Source of the DNA: Marinobacter pelagius
GTDB lineage: Bacteria > Pseudomonadota > Gammaproteobacteria > Pseudomonadales > Oleiphilaceae
Direction: 5' to 3'
DNA length: 64,000 nucleotides
Assembly: GCF_003315345.1 (NCBI RefSeq)
Contig: NZ_QNRO01000017.1
Location: 28,966-92,965 of the forward strand
The notes beneath the pieces are model-generated. The model worked only from the letters and a program-made list of their open reading frames with translations, was not told the origin of the DNA and made no database searches. A program made the translations under genes and the position numbers. Of this stretch, positions 9,123-18,302 are shown piece by piece. Every line of letters starts with the position of its first letter. Position 1 is the first letter of the stretch.

Positions 9123-9913
9123 ACGTCGTCTCCGTTCCGTTTCAGGTTCTTGGGCAGTTCGGTGGCAAACTCCTTGCCGACATCAATCAGCATCACATCC
9201 CGGAGGACATTCCGGCCGATCAGAACTTCGTAGGTCAGGTTGCTGCGATCGGCAAGGGTAAACTCGGCGACCTGTTTGTGGTCACCGATGGCAAACTGGA
9301 GTTCCACCACCACCCGGCGTTCGGAATCCTCGGCACTGGCCTGGATGATGCGAACGCGGCGGGAAATCTCTTTCTCCATGGTCACCAGCTCGTCGGTGCC
9401 CGGGACCGGGACATCAAAACGCACCCAGTTGCTGCCATCCCGTTCGAAACGGGTGATGTTGCGGGCATCCAGGGAAGAGGTTTCGGCCCCGCTATCGATC
9501 CGGGCGGTATAAACCAGACCGGGGTCGGCCAGGTAGAATTTTTCCACCTCACCCACGATAACCTTGCCTTTCAGGCGGTCGGCACGACCGGTGTCCTCCA
9601 GTGTCGGGCATGCCCGCTGCGGCTGGACCGGCGGGCAGACCGGCTTTTCAACCTTGTTTTCGATGGCTTCCAGGATGCTCTGGGTAGACAGTTCTTCCCG
9701 CTGCAGGAGTTGCTCATGGCGAACGGCCGCATTGCCTTCCATGGTGACCAGCGTTGCCCGTTGGGACTGTACCGAGGAGTTCAGTTCTGTCAGGTCTTTT
9801 TTCGGAACCATGAAATAGCGGTCCGACGAGCAGCCAGCCAGCGCCAGGCTCAGCCCGGCGGCCGCGATAACAGAGAGGAACGGAAAACCAGCCCGCGAAC
9901 GTTTGTAATCCAT
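9119..9913 (-). CDS. RimB/ATP-dependent zinc-protease family lipoprotein (retropepsin-like)
   Basis: A 264-residue exported lipoprotein. The start at 9913 follows AGGGG, and the signal peptide ends in the lipobox LALAGC. A short coiled region (about 30-90) precedes the protease-like domain, which holds ARIDSGAETSSLDARN and ends with VLIGRNVLRDVMLIDVGKEF. The D-S-G-A motif and the later IGRN fit the view that this family, long called putative ATP-dependent zinc proteases, is a retropepsin-like aspartic peptidase. RimB relatives trim glutamate tails made by RimK. First gene of the three-gene operon with the membrane transglutaminase and ATP-grasp ligase. Confidence 0.87.
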   Translation of the reverse strand: MDYKRSRAGFPFLSVIAAAGLSLALAGCSSDRYFMVPKKDLTELNSSVQSQRATLVTMEGNAAVRHEQLLQREELSTQSILEAIENKVEKPVCPPVQPQRACPTLEDTGRADRLKGKVIVGEVEKFYLADPGLVYTARIDSGAETSSLDARNITRFERDGSNWVRFDVPVPGTDELVTMEKEISRRVRIIQASAEDSERRVVVELQFAIGDHKQVAEFTLADRSNLTYEVLIGRNVLRDVMLIDVGKEFATELPKNLKRNGDDV

Positions 9914-10060
9914 GAAGTACCCCTGAGCCGGCAGACAATTACGCCCGGATAAGAAGGGCGTGCTGATGGTCTGTGCCTTGAATGTGTTCAATTAAGGCCG
10001 GGGAGTATACCGCAACCAACGTGTGTAGTGACTTTACAGTTGGTTAACGGGCAGTGCGGA

Positions 10061-10450
10061 TTATCCGGACAGGAAGGGGCCTTCGCCAAGATCGGTCTGG
10101 GAACGCAGATACTCCTGAATCACCGGAGAGCAATTCAGGTAAAACAGCAACAACTCGCGCTGGATATCCTGATCCTGGATACGGGAAGCAAAGCTGATCA
10201 GCTCCCTGATGGCACCGTCATTCTCGCTTCGGCTATCCGGGATCGAGAAACTCTGGCCATATCGTTCTTTCAGGATTTTTGTCAGGCGCTCGAGATGGAA
10301 TTCACCGGTATGGGTAATGTGCGGCAGGATCCGGAAGCCTTTCGGATAGGTCTTCTTTCTGCCCGCCAGAACACACGACGGCATATCATCCCCGGCCCGG
10401 TTATCCTGCCAGAGTTCTGATCCCAGTTTTCGCCACAGTTCTTTCAGCAT
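10061..10450 (-). CDS. Conserved-looking hypothetical protein, 129 aa
   Basis: The product is not recognised. It is basic at the N terminus (MLKELWRKLGSEL), then has RKKTYPKGFRILPHITHTGE, a helical segment rich in Arg and Lys, and an acidic C terminus; no signal peptide or membrane helix is seen. The start at 10450 is chosen because the following residues look protein-like and upstream codons (10528-10451) encode hydrophobic, low-quality sequence; ATG at 10465 is a close alternative. It is transcribed alone, with the zinc-protease operon 147 bases downstream in the same direction. Confidence 0.6.
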   Translation of the reverse strand: MLKELWRKLGSELWQDNRAGDDMPSCVLAGRKKTYPKGFRILPHITHTGEFHLERLTKILKERYGQSFSIPDSRSENDGAIRELISFASRIQDQDIQRELLLFYLNCSPVIQEYLRSQTDLGEGPFLSG

Positions 10451-10720
10451 AACTCGCCTGTCCATCCTCTGACTGCGCATTCGCCCCGGCCGTGAAAAAA
10501 ATGTAATCAAAATAAACAGGACGAACACTTTATTCTTTTAGTGGATATTACGAGGCACGTCCAGAGCCGGATGCACACTGGTAATGAATTTGCCAAACAG
10601 TCGTGGTGCCGGCCCCCTGTTCATGCCTATGAACGGGCGGCAACGCAAAAGGTTCCATTGTTACGTTAAACTGTTCGTCATGAGTGATCATCCGGGCAAA
10701 CCAACCAGGAGCGTCTTGCA

Positions 10721-12154
10721 GTGCCGGAAGCGATAACCCGATGGATAGTGGCCTCGCCGGAATTGATGGCTGGATTAGTGGGAGTGCTGGCACTGTTGAT
10801 AGTGCTTCTTGCGATCTTCCTGATGCGCTCGGCCCGCAAAGCCGATGCCTGGCAAGGCCGAGCCATTGAGGCTGAGACCCGGGTCGCCGGACTGGAGTCG
10901 GACGTTGGTGGCAAGCGGCAGTGGATTGACCAGCTCGAAGGCGAACGTAAAAGCCTCCAGACGAGGATCGAGGATCTTTCCGGCGAGTTGCACCGTGTGA
11001 GGGTGAGGCTTCGGGAACAGGAGGTGGCCCTGGACCGGGAGCGCCGCTCGGCAGCGGAGAAGCTGGAACTGCTGGAACGTAACCGGGACGCGCTGAAGCA
11101 GGAGTTCGAGAATCTCGCCAACCGGATTTTCGACCAGAAGAACGAACGCTTCACCCAGCAGACCCGAACCAGCCTGGACAGCCTGCTAAATCCCTTCCGG
11201 GACCAGTTGCAGGATTTCCGCAAGCGGGTGGAAGACGTGTACACCACCGAGACCCGGGACCGCCAGGCATTGCGCAGCGAGATCAAATCACTGCAGGAGC
11301 TGAACCGGCAGATTACCGAGGAAGCGGCCAACCTGACCAAGGCCCTGAAGGGTGACAAAAAGATCCAGGGTAACTGGGGCGAGCTGATCCTGGAGCGGGT
11401 TTTGGAGAAGTCCGGTCTGCGCAAGGGCGTGGAGTATGAAACCCAGGGCAGTTACCGGGATGGTGACCACCAGCTTTTGCGCCCGGATGTGGTGGTGCAC
11501 CTGCCGGATAACCGGAACCTCATTGTGGATTCCAAGGTATCCCTGCTGGCCTACCAGCAGTGGGTCAACGAGGAAGACGAGAATGCGCGGGCAGATGCCC
11601 TGAAACAGCACGTGGAGGCGGTGCGGAACCATATCCGCACCCTGAGCGAGAAAGACTACAGCCAGCTCCATGGCTTGCACTCGCCGGATTTCGTGCTGTT
11701 GTTCATGCCCATCGAGCCGGCGTTCGTGGCAGCTTTTCAGCAGGACGAGAACCTTTTCGCAGAAGCCTTTGAGCGAAAGATTATTGTGGTCACTCCAACC
11801 ACGCTCCTGGCCACGCTGCGGACCATCGAGAACATCTGGCGCTATGAACGCCAGAGCCAGAATGCCCGGCGGATTGCGGACAGGGCCAGTGCGGTCTACG
11901 ACAAGTTGAGGGTGTTTGTCGAAGCCATGGAGCGCTTGGGCAGCCAGTTGCAAACCGCCCAGGGCAGCTATGATTCGGCCATGAATACGTTGACCCGGGG
12001 CCGTGGTAACCTGATTTCACAGGCGAACCGGTTCGTGGAGTTGGGCGTGAGGGTCAAGAAAGAACTTCCCCGAGGCATCCTGGAGCAGGCCGAAGTGGAT
12101 GCTGAAGATACCGAGATGGAAGCGGCAATGAACGCCGATAACCAGCAGGAGTAA
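10721..12154 (+). CDS. rmuC: DNA recombination protein RmuC
   Basis: A 477-residue RmuC protein, proposed to limit inversion recombination at short inverted repeats. It starts at GTG behind AGGAGCG, has an N-terminal membrane helix (GVLALLIVLLAIFLM), a long coiled coil (about 35-135) and the PD-(D/E)XK nuclease-like core: NWGELILERVLEKSGLRKG, DVVVHLPDNRNLIVDSKVSL and the FMPIEPAFVAAF region. The order and spacing are those of the family. A small periplasmic gene follows after 5 bases, so the two are likely co-transcribed. This gene is notable in a window full of short inverted repeats, although no functional link can be shown. Confidence 0.95.
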   Translation: MPEAITRWIVASPELMAGLVGVLALLIVLLAIFLMRSARKADAWQGRAIEAETRVAGLESDVGGKRQWIDQLEGERKSLQTRIEDLSGELHRVRVRLREQEVALDRERRSAAEKLELLERNRDALKQEFENLANRIFDQKNERFTQQTRTSLDSLLNPFRDQLQDFRKRVEDVYTTETRDRQALRSEIKSLQELNRQITEEAANLTKALKGDKKIQGNWGELILERVLEKSGLRKGVEYETQGSYRDGDHQLLRPDVVVHLPDNRNLIVDSKVSLLAYQQWVNEEDENARADALKQHVEAVRNHIRTLSEKDYSQLHGLHSPDFVLLFMPIEPAFVAAFQQDENLFAEAFERKIIVVTPTTLLATLRTIENIWRYERQSQNARRIADRASAVYDKLRVFVEAMERLGSQLQTAQGSYDSAMNTLTRGRGNLISQANRFVELGVRVKKELPRGILEQAEVDAEDTEMEAAMNADNQQE

Positions 12155-12159
12155 GAGTG

Positions 12160-13017
12160 ATGGCAGTAGCATCAGGAACGTTTCAACGACTGGCCCGGTC
12201 CGTGGCACTGGTCGCCGCCCTCTCGGTCGCCGGGCAGGTGCAGGCGCTGGCTCCCGAGCACGAGATGCGCCGCTTGATGCTGGCCACCGAGGAGGCCGTT
12301 AACGCCGGTAGCTGGGGCGAAGCCGGGGAATACCTGAATCGCCTCCAGCAGCTGGAAGCGGAGAAGCCGGCCGAATACTTCTTTTACCGCGGCCGGGTGA
12401 TGCTGCAGGCCGGCCATCTCAATGAGGCCCAGGCGGCCCTGGAGGCATACGTCACCAAGGCCGGAACCGAGGGCAGCGAGTATCAACAGGCCCTGAAACT
12501 GATTACTGATGTGGAACGCACCCGCAAGTCCGGCTCGGCCGATCAGGCCAACGGCAAGCAGCCGCCCAAGGTGGCTGTGATTGAGCCTGCGGGTGACCAG
12601 CGCCTATCGTCACTCAAGAAGCTCTACCTCACCAACAATGACCGTGACGCCCTGCTGATGCACCTTAATAGCCTGTTGGATATGGCCGGTTGGCGCGCGG
12701 ATCAGACGGTCGTGCGGCTGGACAAGCCGGCGGATGTTGCCTACGAGGTGAGTGCCACAGAAAGCGTTATCAGCTTCCAGGAGATTCGCCGCGAAGAGGG
12801 AAGCCGCCTCGTGCGCAAAACCCAGACCATGGAAGTCTACGGCGTGAATCCCATGATCGAGTGGGGCTGCGAGGCGGCGGTAGCCAGCTGCTGGATCTAC
12901 GATCCCCGGGATGGCTCACGGTTGATGCAGCTTGGCTACAATAGGGAGCGAGCCGGTGAAATCGCCCAGACACTGGGGCAGCTGGTCCGTCATCTGCAGG
13001 CGCCTGCCGGCTCCTGA
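12160..13017 (+). CDS. Exported TPR-like hypothetical protein in operon with rmuC
   Basis: A 285-residue protein with a signal peptide (about residues 1-29, ending near QVQA) and a short region resembling tetratricopeptide helices (about 40-125: EAGEYLNRLQQLEAEKPAEY, then RVMLQAGHLNEAQAAL). The C-terminal half (about 145-280) has no fold I recognise; it contains the pair GCEAAVASCWIY, whose two cysteines could form a disulfide in the periplasm. ATG at 12160 is preferred over an in-frame GTG at 12157. It lies 5 bases after rmuC and converges on the AraC-family gene with 5 bases between stops and no visible terminator. Confidence 0.75.
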   Translation: MAVASGTFQRLARSVALVAALSVAGQVQALAPEHEMRRLMLATEEAVNAGSWGEAGEYLNRLQQLEAEKPAEYFFYRGRVMLQAGHLNEAQAALEAYVTKAGTEGSEYQQALKLITDVERTRKSGSADQANGKQPPKVAVIEPAGDQRLSSLKKLYLTNNDRDALLMHLNSLLDMAGWRADQTVVRLDKPADVAYEVSATESVISFQEIRREEGSRLVRKTQTMEVYGVNPMIEWGCEAAVASCWIYDPRDGSRLMQLGYNRERAGEIAQTLGQLVRHLQAPAGS

Positions 13018-13022
13018 TCGCT

Positions 13023-14054
13023 CTACGACTCGAGATTTCCCCGTTCACCCTCGCGATAGGCGCCGGGGGTGACGCCCGTCCATTTCTTGAAGGCGCGGTG
13101 GAAGGTGGACGGCTCGGTAAAGCCTACCTTCTCCGCGATGTCATTGATCGGCAATTCCTGGCGGCCTAGGTAGTAAATGGCCATGTCCCGCCGCAGCAGG
13201 TCCTTGATTTCCTGAAAGGAAGTGTTTTCCTGTTTCAGCCGACGCCGGAGAGTTTGGGGGCTGGTATGCAGCTCCGAAGCAATCCACTCGAAATCCGGTA
13301 AAGGCTTTGAGAAGTCGCGACCGATCAGCGCCCGGATCCTGCCGGTCCAGGTGTTGCTTTCGTCGGGCCGGGAGAGCAGGTCCGCCGGAGAGGTTTTGAG
13401 GAACTGCCGCATTTCCGGTCTGTCCCGGATAACCGGCGCCGAGAGAAAGCGCTTGTCGAAGGTGAGGGCGGTCTGACCTGCCTCGAACTCCAGCGGGCAG
13501 TGGAAGATATGCCGGTACTCATCACCGTGGGACGGGCGCGGATAGTTGAACTCGGCCTTGTCCAGCTCCACCGGCTGGCCGATCAGCCAGCTCCCCAGGC
13601 GATGCCAGATGACCAGGATGCTCTCCCTCAGGAAATAGCTGGGATCGTAGATCTCGCCTTCGATCCTGAGTACCAGCCGAGCCTGCTCATCCCCCACTTC
13701 CAGTTCCATGGCTACCATGGGTTCGAACAGGCGCGAGAACTGGAAAGCCTGGCGATAGACGGCCTCCAGGTTGGGGCAGTCGATTACCAGTGCGCACATG
13801 GTTGCAAAGGTGCCCGTCCGGGCCCGGCGAGGACCCAGGCCCATGAATTCATCCCGGGTGCGGTTCCAGAGCACCTGCATAAGCCGGCTGAACTGGTCAC
13901 TGCTGACCCGTGCCATCTCGATGCGCAGCAGATCCGGAGAAATCCCGGCTTCCTTCAGCATCTCCCGGGTATCCAGTCCCTGCGCCTCGGCACCGACCAA
14001 GGCTGCCTGTACAAAATGTCTCGAAACCGTCAGGTTGGGCATCGCGTTCGCCAT
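13023..14054 (-). CDS. AraC-family transcriptional regulator with arabinose-binding-type N domain
   Basis: A 343-residue regulator. Residues about 25-210 match the all-helical N-terminal sensor found in OruR/ArgR-like AraC proteins (DEFMGLGPRRARTGTFATMC, then LEVGDEQARLVLRIEGEIYD). The C terminus has two helix-turn-helix motifs (FEWIASELHTSPQTLRRRLK and PINDIAEKVGFTEPSTFHRA, ending FKKWTGVTPGAYR). The neighbouring CoA-transferase/racemase-family gene is divergent across 187 bases, making it the likely target. The ligand cannot be read from the sequence; acyl-CoA or amino acid derivatives are typical of such contexts. Confidence 0.9.
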   Translation of the reverse strand: MANAMPNLTVSRHFVQAALVGAEAQGLDTREMLKEAGISPDLLRIEMARVSSDQFSRLMQVLWNRTRDEFMGLGPRRARTGTFATMCALVIDCPNLEAVYRQAFQFSRLFEPMVAMELEVGDEQARLVLRIEGEIYDPSYFLRESILVIWHRLGSWLIGQPVELDKAEFNYPRPSHGDEYRHIFHCPLEFEAGQTALTFDKRFLSAPVIRDRPEMRQFLKTSPADLLSRPDESNTWTGRIRALIGRDFSKPLPDFEWIASELHTSPQTLRRRLKQENTSFQEIKDLLRRDMAIYYLGRQELPINDIAEKVGFTEPSTFHRAFKKWTGVTPGAYREGERGNLES

Positions 14055-14241
14055 TCCATGAAAACGAAACCCATCATAAAACCCCGGGGAAACATTGCAA
14101 CCGGCCTAACTGACTGACCAGTGGAAGAATTGGCCAACGGGAATGGGGGAACCGGCAGTTGGCCCCGAGAGCAAAACACGGCAGCATGGTGAGCAAGCAA
14201 CGCTTATAAAACCACCATCGCCTGACAAGAAGGAGAAAACC

Positions 14242-15318
14242 ATGGCAGGTCCCCTGAGTTCACTGAAGGTTCTGGATTTCAGCACCTTACTGCCCGGACC
14301 CTACGCCACCATGCTGCTGGCCGACATGGGGGCAGAAGTACTGCGAATCGAGGCACCGGACCGGGTGGACCTCACCAAAGTAATGCCCCCCTTCGACGGC
14401 AAGTTCAGTACCGCATTTTCCTATCTCACCCGTGGCAAGGACACCCTGCAACTCAACCTGAAGAAGGAGGGTGCTGCCGACAAGATCAAGGAGATGGTCA
14501 AGGACTACGACATCGTGGTCGAGCAGTTCCGGCCCGGCGTGATGGACCGCCTGGGCATCGGCTACGAAACCCTGCGTGAGATCAACCCCAGGCTGATCTA
14601 CTGCGCCATCACCGGCTATGGCCAGACTGGGCCCTATAAGGACCGCGCCGGCCACGACATCAACTACCTATCGATTGCCGGTGTCTCCAGCCACTGTGGC
14701 CGCGCCGACAGCGGCCCGCCCCCCATGGGCATCCAGATCGCCGACGTAGCCGGCGGCTCCCACCACGCCGTCATGGGCATCCTCGCCGCCGTCATCGAAC
14801 GCCAGCAGACCGGCAAGGGCCAGTTCGTGGATATCAGCATGACGGATGCCGCCTTTGCCCTCAACGCCATGTCTGGCGCTGCGTGCCTGGCGGGTGGAGT
14901 GGAGCAGAAGCCCGAGGGCGGCTTGCTCAACGGCGGGTCATTTTACGATTACTACCAGACCAGTGATGGCCGCTGGCTGTCGGTGGGGAGCCTGGAGCCG
15001 CAGTTCTCCGCACGGCTGTGTGACACTTTGGGGCTGTCCGAATTGAAAAGCCTGGCATTGAGCCAGAAGCCGGATGATCAGAAACAGCTGAAGGCGGCCA
15101 TCCAGGAGAAAGTGAAAGAGAAAACGTTGGCGGAGTGGCAGGAAATCTTCGCCGGGCAGGACGCCTGTGTGGAGCCGGTGCTGACGATTTCAGAGGCGGC
15201 CGAGCATCCGCAGTTGAAGGCCAGGGGGATGGTGATTGAGGTTGATCGGGGGGATGGGGAGATGCAGAGGCAGGTTGGTTTGCCTATTAAGATAGGGGGA
15301 TCGGGAAGTTGTGATTAA
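14242..15318 (+). CDS. CaiB/BaiF CoA-transferase family protein, alpha-methylacyl-CoA racemase-like
   Basis: A 358-residue family III CoA-transferase-fold protein. The start ATG at 14242 follows AAGGAG at good spacing; upstream in-frame codons look non-coding. Motifs are LDFSTLLPGPYATMLLADMG, the linker VEQFRPGVMDRLGIGYE and YCAITGYGQTGPYKDRAGHD-INYL. The GHDINYL segment is characteristic of alpha-methylacyl-CoA racemases, whose catalytic Asp lies there, so epimerisation of 2-methylacyl-CoA in branched-chain lipid breakdown is more likely than true CoA transfer. The length also fits that branch. The AraC gene is divergent upstream and an intrinsic hairpin follows. Confidence 0.88.
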   Translation: MAGPLSSLKVLDFSTLLPGPYATMLLADMGAEVLRIEAPDRVDLTKVMPPFDGKFSTAFSYLTRGKDTLQLNLKKEGAADKIKEMVKDYDIVVEQFRPGVMDRLGIGYETLREINPRLIYCAITGYGQTGPYKDRAGHDINYLSIAGVSSHCGRADSGPPPMGIQIADVAGGSHHAVMGILAAVIERQQTGKGQFVDISMTDAAFALNAMSGAACLAGGVEQKPEGGLLNGGSFYDYYQTSDGRWLSVGSLEPQFSARLCDTLGLSELKSLALSQKPDDQKQLKAAIQEKVKEKTLAEWQEIFAGQDACVEPVLTISEAAEHPQLKARGMVIEVDRGDGEMQRQVGLPIKIGGSGSCD

Positions 15319-15328
15319 ACTAACATTA

Positions 15329-15361
15329 CAATACGGGGAGCCCAATGGGCTCCCCGTATTG
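15329..15361. terminator. Hairpin between convergent genes
   Basis: Perfect 15-base arms (from CAATACGGGGAGCCC) close a 3-base loop between the racemase-like gene and the lipase gene. T-rich DNA follows on both sides but no long T run, so it is a probable bidirectional terminator. Confidence 0.75.
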
Positions 15362-15367
15362 CCACCT

Positions 15368-18076
15368 TTATTGATTTTGGTCTAGTGCGTTTTCAATGGT
15401 AGTGCTTGCACCTAATGTCGCAGCCGTATTCTGGGTCACTGGGGTGATACCTTGGGCAATCACTGCTCCAGTCAGTTCCACCATCGCTGCAAATGCCTCT
15501 GATGTATCTGCAACACCTCCGCACTCATCACTCGGCACCTGAGGAACTACGAAGGTGCTATGGTTTGCACCTGTGCATGGGTTGCTGCCATCGAAGAATA
15601 TTGCCGCAGGAACCCCCGCATCAGTGGTTGGGACCGCAGCATTGATGTCTACGATATTCACACCTGTGCTATCTGCAAGTGTTCCACCGTTGGCTCCTAG
15701 ATCGAAGAGTGCCATTAGAGGCTCTGTACCCGCGAGCGGAGCTGACAGTGCGCTCTCAAGTGGGTTAACGTTTGCTTCATTGGGAACAGTGGCGTCCCCT
15801 GTCACTTCCGTAACCATCAACTGTGGGGTGTTTGCACCAAGACTTCGAGCATAGACTGCTGGGTCTACTTCATCTAGGACCGACTGAAAGACGTAAAGGA
15901 ACGTTTCGAGGTCAGATGTGCCCTGCGGCGGCAGCGCCGACAAAATTCTATCTGAGAGGGACGCCGAATTCTCAACGAGCTTCGTAACCTGACCCCCGGT
16001 GTTGTGAAGTACCACAGAGTTCAGCTCAGGGAATTGTTTACCGAATGGCAGTGCTGCGTATGGAGCAATAACCTCCGGATCATTGCTCAAACTGGCGAAG
16101 GTTGTACCAGTGATTCCGCCGAGAGAATGTCCTACAAAGTTGACTGGCAAGCCTGCGAGATCAGGATCTGATGTTCCGGTGATATCCAGACCAGTGAGAC
16201 CTGAGGCCGAGCCTGTCCCATCAATCGAAGCGGACAGGTTTAGCAGATCGAGAACACCTTGGCGCAGGTTGTCTCGGGCCCCTTGGAGACTTTTCAGGTT
16301 AATGAAAAGGCTGCCTGAGGTAACGTCAGCGGCAGACTCGGCGGATATCGGAGTGAGTCCTCCTGCGTCGGTGTAGTTGAAGTGGCGCTCACCAATATAG
16401 GCAAGTCCTGGGACAGCCTCAAAAGCAGGTCCAACGTCTTCGGGAGTAAGCTCATCCAATCCAGGCAATGTTCCCAAGGTGGACCCTGCCAAACCATGAA
16501 GAGGCTGATCAATAGCGATCACTGCCTGGCACGTTTTGGCAGCCAACAGAATACCAGGAAGCATTGAGACACTTCTGTCGACACCAATACCATGCTGGAA
16601 GATCGTAACCCCAGAAATACCTTCGCATGTGCCGGCTGCATTTGGGAAATAGGCGACTACAGGGGCCGCGACTTGCCCTTCGATCTTTGGATACGGAAAG
16701 TTGGAGTTTACGTTCAGCGTTCCGTCACGATCTCTCAGGAACTCGAATGTGGTTGTTCCGCTCGATAGGCTCTCGTTGAGCGCAGCCTCAAGATTTGTGT
16801 CACCTTGCCAACCTCTCTCAACAAGCGCGTCGCCGCCGCTGACTGCGGGAATCGGTTGATAGTAAGGAAGAACGATCGAGCCTTGAGAGACTGAAACTGC
16901 AGCAGCAGCAGCTTTTATTCCATTTCCCGAGGGCAAACTCTTGATTGTAGCCAATTCGGTCGCTGGCTGATCTTTGGAATAGAAAAAAGAAGGGCGAGTA
17001 GTTGGGAAGGGTATATTTCCCGATGCGACCGCTGTTTGTATTGCAGTACCAATCGCTGCTTCGGTAGCTATAGCTCCGGCTTCTGCAACGGCAGCAGCAG
17101 TGGCCTCGTTCTCCGCGGTTACGTTACCAGCGAGAATCTCAGAGAGAATGGCGGTAAGTTCACTAAAGTTGGCCTCTGGATTGTTATCCCTTACAGCCTT
17201 GAGCAAAGCAGTAAATCCTACTTTTTGACCGAGAGCTTCGAAATAGGAAGCCGGAGAGGCAAGAGTCTTCAGTACCGTACTTTGGCCAGCCGTCGTAAAT
17301 GTATAAGCAAGAGCTACATCTTTCTGAGTTGCAGAAATGATTTGCTGCCCGAGGCCATTTAGTGCAATTACCAGCTCGCGGATCGAGGCGAGGTTCTCGC
17401 TACCCAAAGGTCCTTCTGTGAGTTGTTGTGCAGCGATAGATTGTTCAATCGGCTTGCCATTCGCTCCAGTTACACCGTCAGAGACAATAACAATGTACTT
17501 CTTATTCTCCAGAAGGGGCTCTAACGGTGTGACCCGAATCGTATTGTTGGTAACACCATCTTGTGTGATGACTTCGACCCTGAAATTCGGTTGATTGTCT
17601 GGATCCTGGTCAACACCTGTTATGCTTGCGGGATTAACAGAAGGCAAAGCGAGCGGGGCAGCATCCGTGGCAGGTGCGACGTTTAGAGGAACCAGGAATA
17701 CTGTCTGATTTTCTATCACAGTGTCAGGATTGAGTGAGCCGTCAAATGCTATATTGAACTGTCCGGTCGTAGAGAAACCCGCCAAGTCGTTAATCGCATT
17801 TGATGCCGGATCGGTTCCAGATGTCAGCCCTGTGAAGTCGTAATCCGCACTTTGGGTCGCACCGAGAAGCAATAGCAGATCGAAGTTCGCCGGAAAAGCA
17901 ACGGTTGGGGATATCGGGTTCGGGTTGAATACGGGCCGCACGATTGAGGTATCAATGGTGGTATCAGTAATCTGATACTCCGGATTAGCATTCGCCCCCT
18001 CGTCACCGCTGCTAAGGCAGCCTGTAAGTCCAACGGAAGACGCCACGGCAAGACTTATTAGTGTTTTCTTGAACAT
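15368..18076 (-). CDS. VolA/Pla-1/cef-family extracellular lipase lipoprotein
   Basis: A 902-residue surface lipoprotein with lipobox LTGC at about residue 20 and a long N-terminal region typical of the bacterial virulence-factor lipase family (PVFNPNPISPTVAFPANFDL, then FNIAFDGSLNPDTV). A low-complexity alanine-rich stretch (about 320-345) precedes the alpha/beta hydrolase. The nucleophile is Ser651 in GHSLGG; TGDATVPNEANVNPL and NHSTFVVP supply likely acid and histidine. Related VolA hydrolyses lysophosphatidylcholine so that its fatty acid can be used. The adjacent enoyl-CoA hydratase fits fatty-acid use. Base composition is visibly more A+T-rich than that of flanking genes, hinting at acquisition. 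Confidence 0.88.
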   Translation of the reverse strand: MFKKTLISLAVASSVGLTGCLSSGDEGANANPEYQITDTTIDTSIVRPVFNPNPISPTVAFPANFDLLLLLGATQSADYDFTGLTSGTDPASNAINDLAGFSTTGQFNIAFDGSLNPDTVIENQTVFLVPLNVAPATDAAPLALPSVNPASITGVDQDPDNQPNFRVEVITQDGVTNNTIRVTPLEPLLENKKYIVIVSDGVTGANGKPIEQSIAAQQLTEGPLGSENLASIRELVIALNGLGQQIISATQKDVALAYTFTTAGQSTVLKTLASPASYFEALGQKVGFTALLKAVRDNNPEANFSELTAILSEILAGNVTAENEATAAAVAEAGAIATEAAIGTAIQTAVASGNIPFPTTRPSFFYSKDQPATELATIKSLPSGNGIKAAAAAVSVSQGSIVLPYYQPIPAVSGGDALVERGWQGDTNLEAALNESLSSGTTTFEFLRDRDGTLNVNSNFPYPKIEGQVAAPVVAYFPNAAGTCEGISGVTIFQHGIGVDRSVSMLPGILLAAKTCQAVIAIDQPLHGLAGSTLGTLPGLDELTPEDVGPAFEAVPGLAYIGERHFNYTDAGGLTPISAESAADVTSGSLFINLKSLQGARDNLRQGVLDLLNLSASIDGTGSASGLTGLDITGTSDPDLAGLPVNFVGHSLGGITGTTFASLSNDPEVIAPYAALPFGKQFPELNSVVLHNTGGQVTKLVENSASLSDRILSALPPQGTSDLETFLYVFQSVLDEVDPAVYARSLGANTPQLMVTEVTGDATVPNEANVNPLESALSAPLAGTEPLMALFDLGANGGTLADSTGVNIVDINAAVPTTDAGVPAAIFFDGSNPCTGANHSTFVVPQVPSDECGGVADTSEAFAAMVELTGAVIAQGITPVTQNTAATLGASTTIENALDQNQ

Positions 18077-18302
18077 GGGTGGAACCTTTTCCTGTTGTTG
18101 TGTCGTTATGTTCTTCTGAAATTTTGGTCAGCGCTTTGAGCCAATTTCGTAACTCTGACTATAGCGACAGTCTGGCAAGTGTTGATCAGCCAAAAGTGTG
18201 ATTCTGGCCTTTCAGGTCATCCTCGCACGGATGGAGTCCGGCCTTTCTGAAAAATAGTTGGCAATGAACGCTTTGTCGAGCCTCCGCAATGGCTTTTGCG
18301 AG

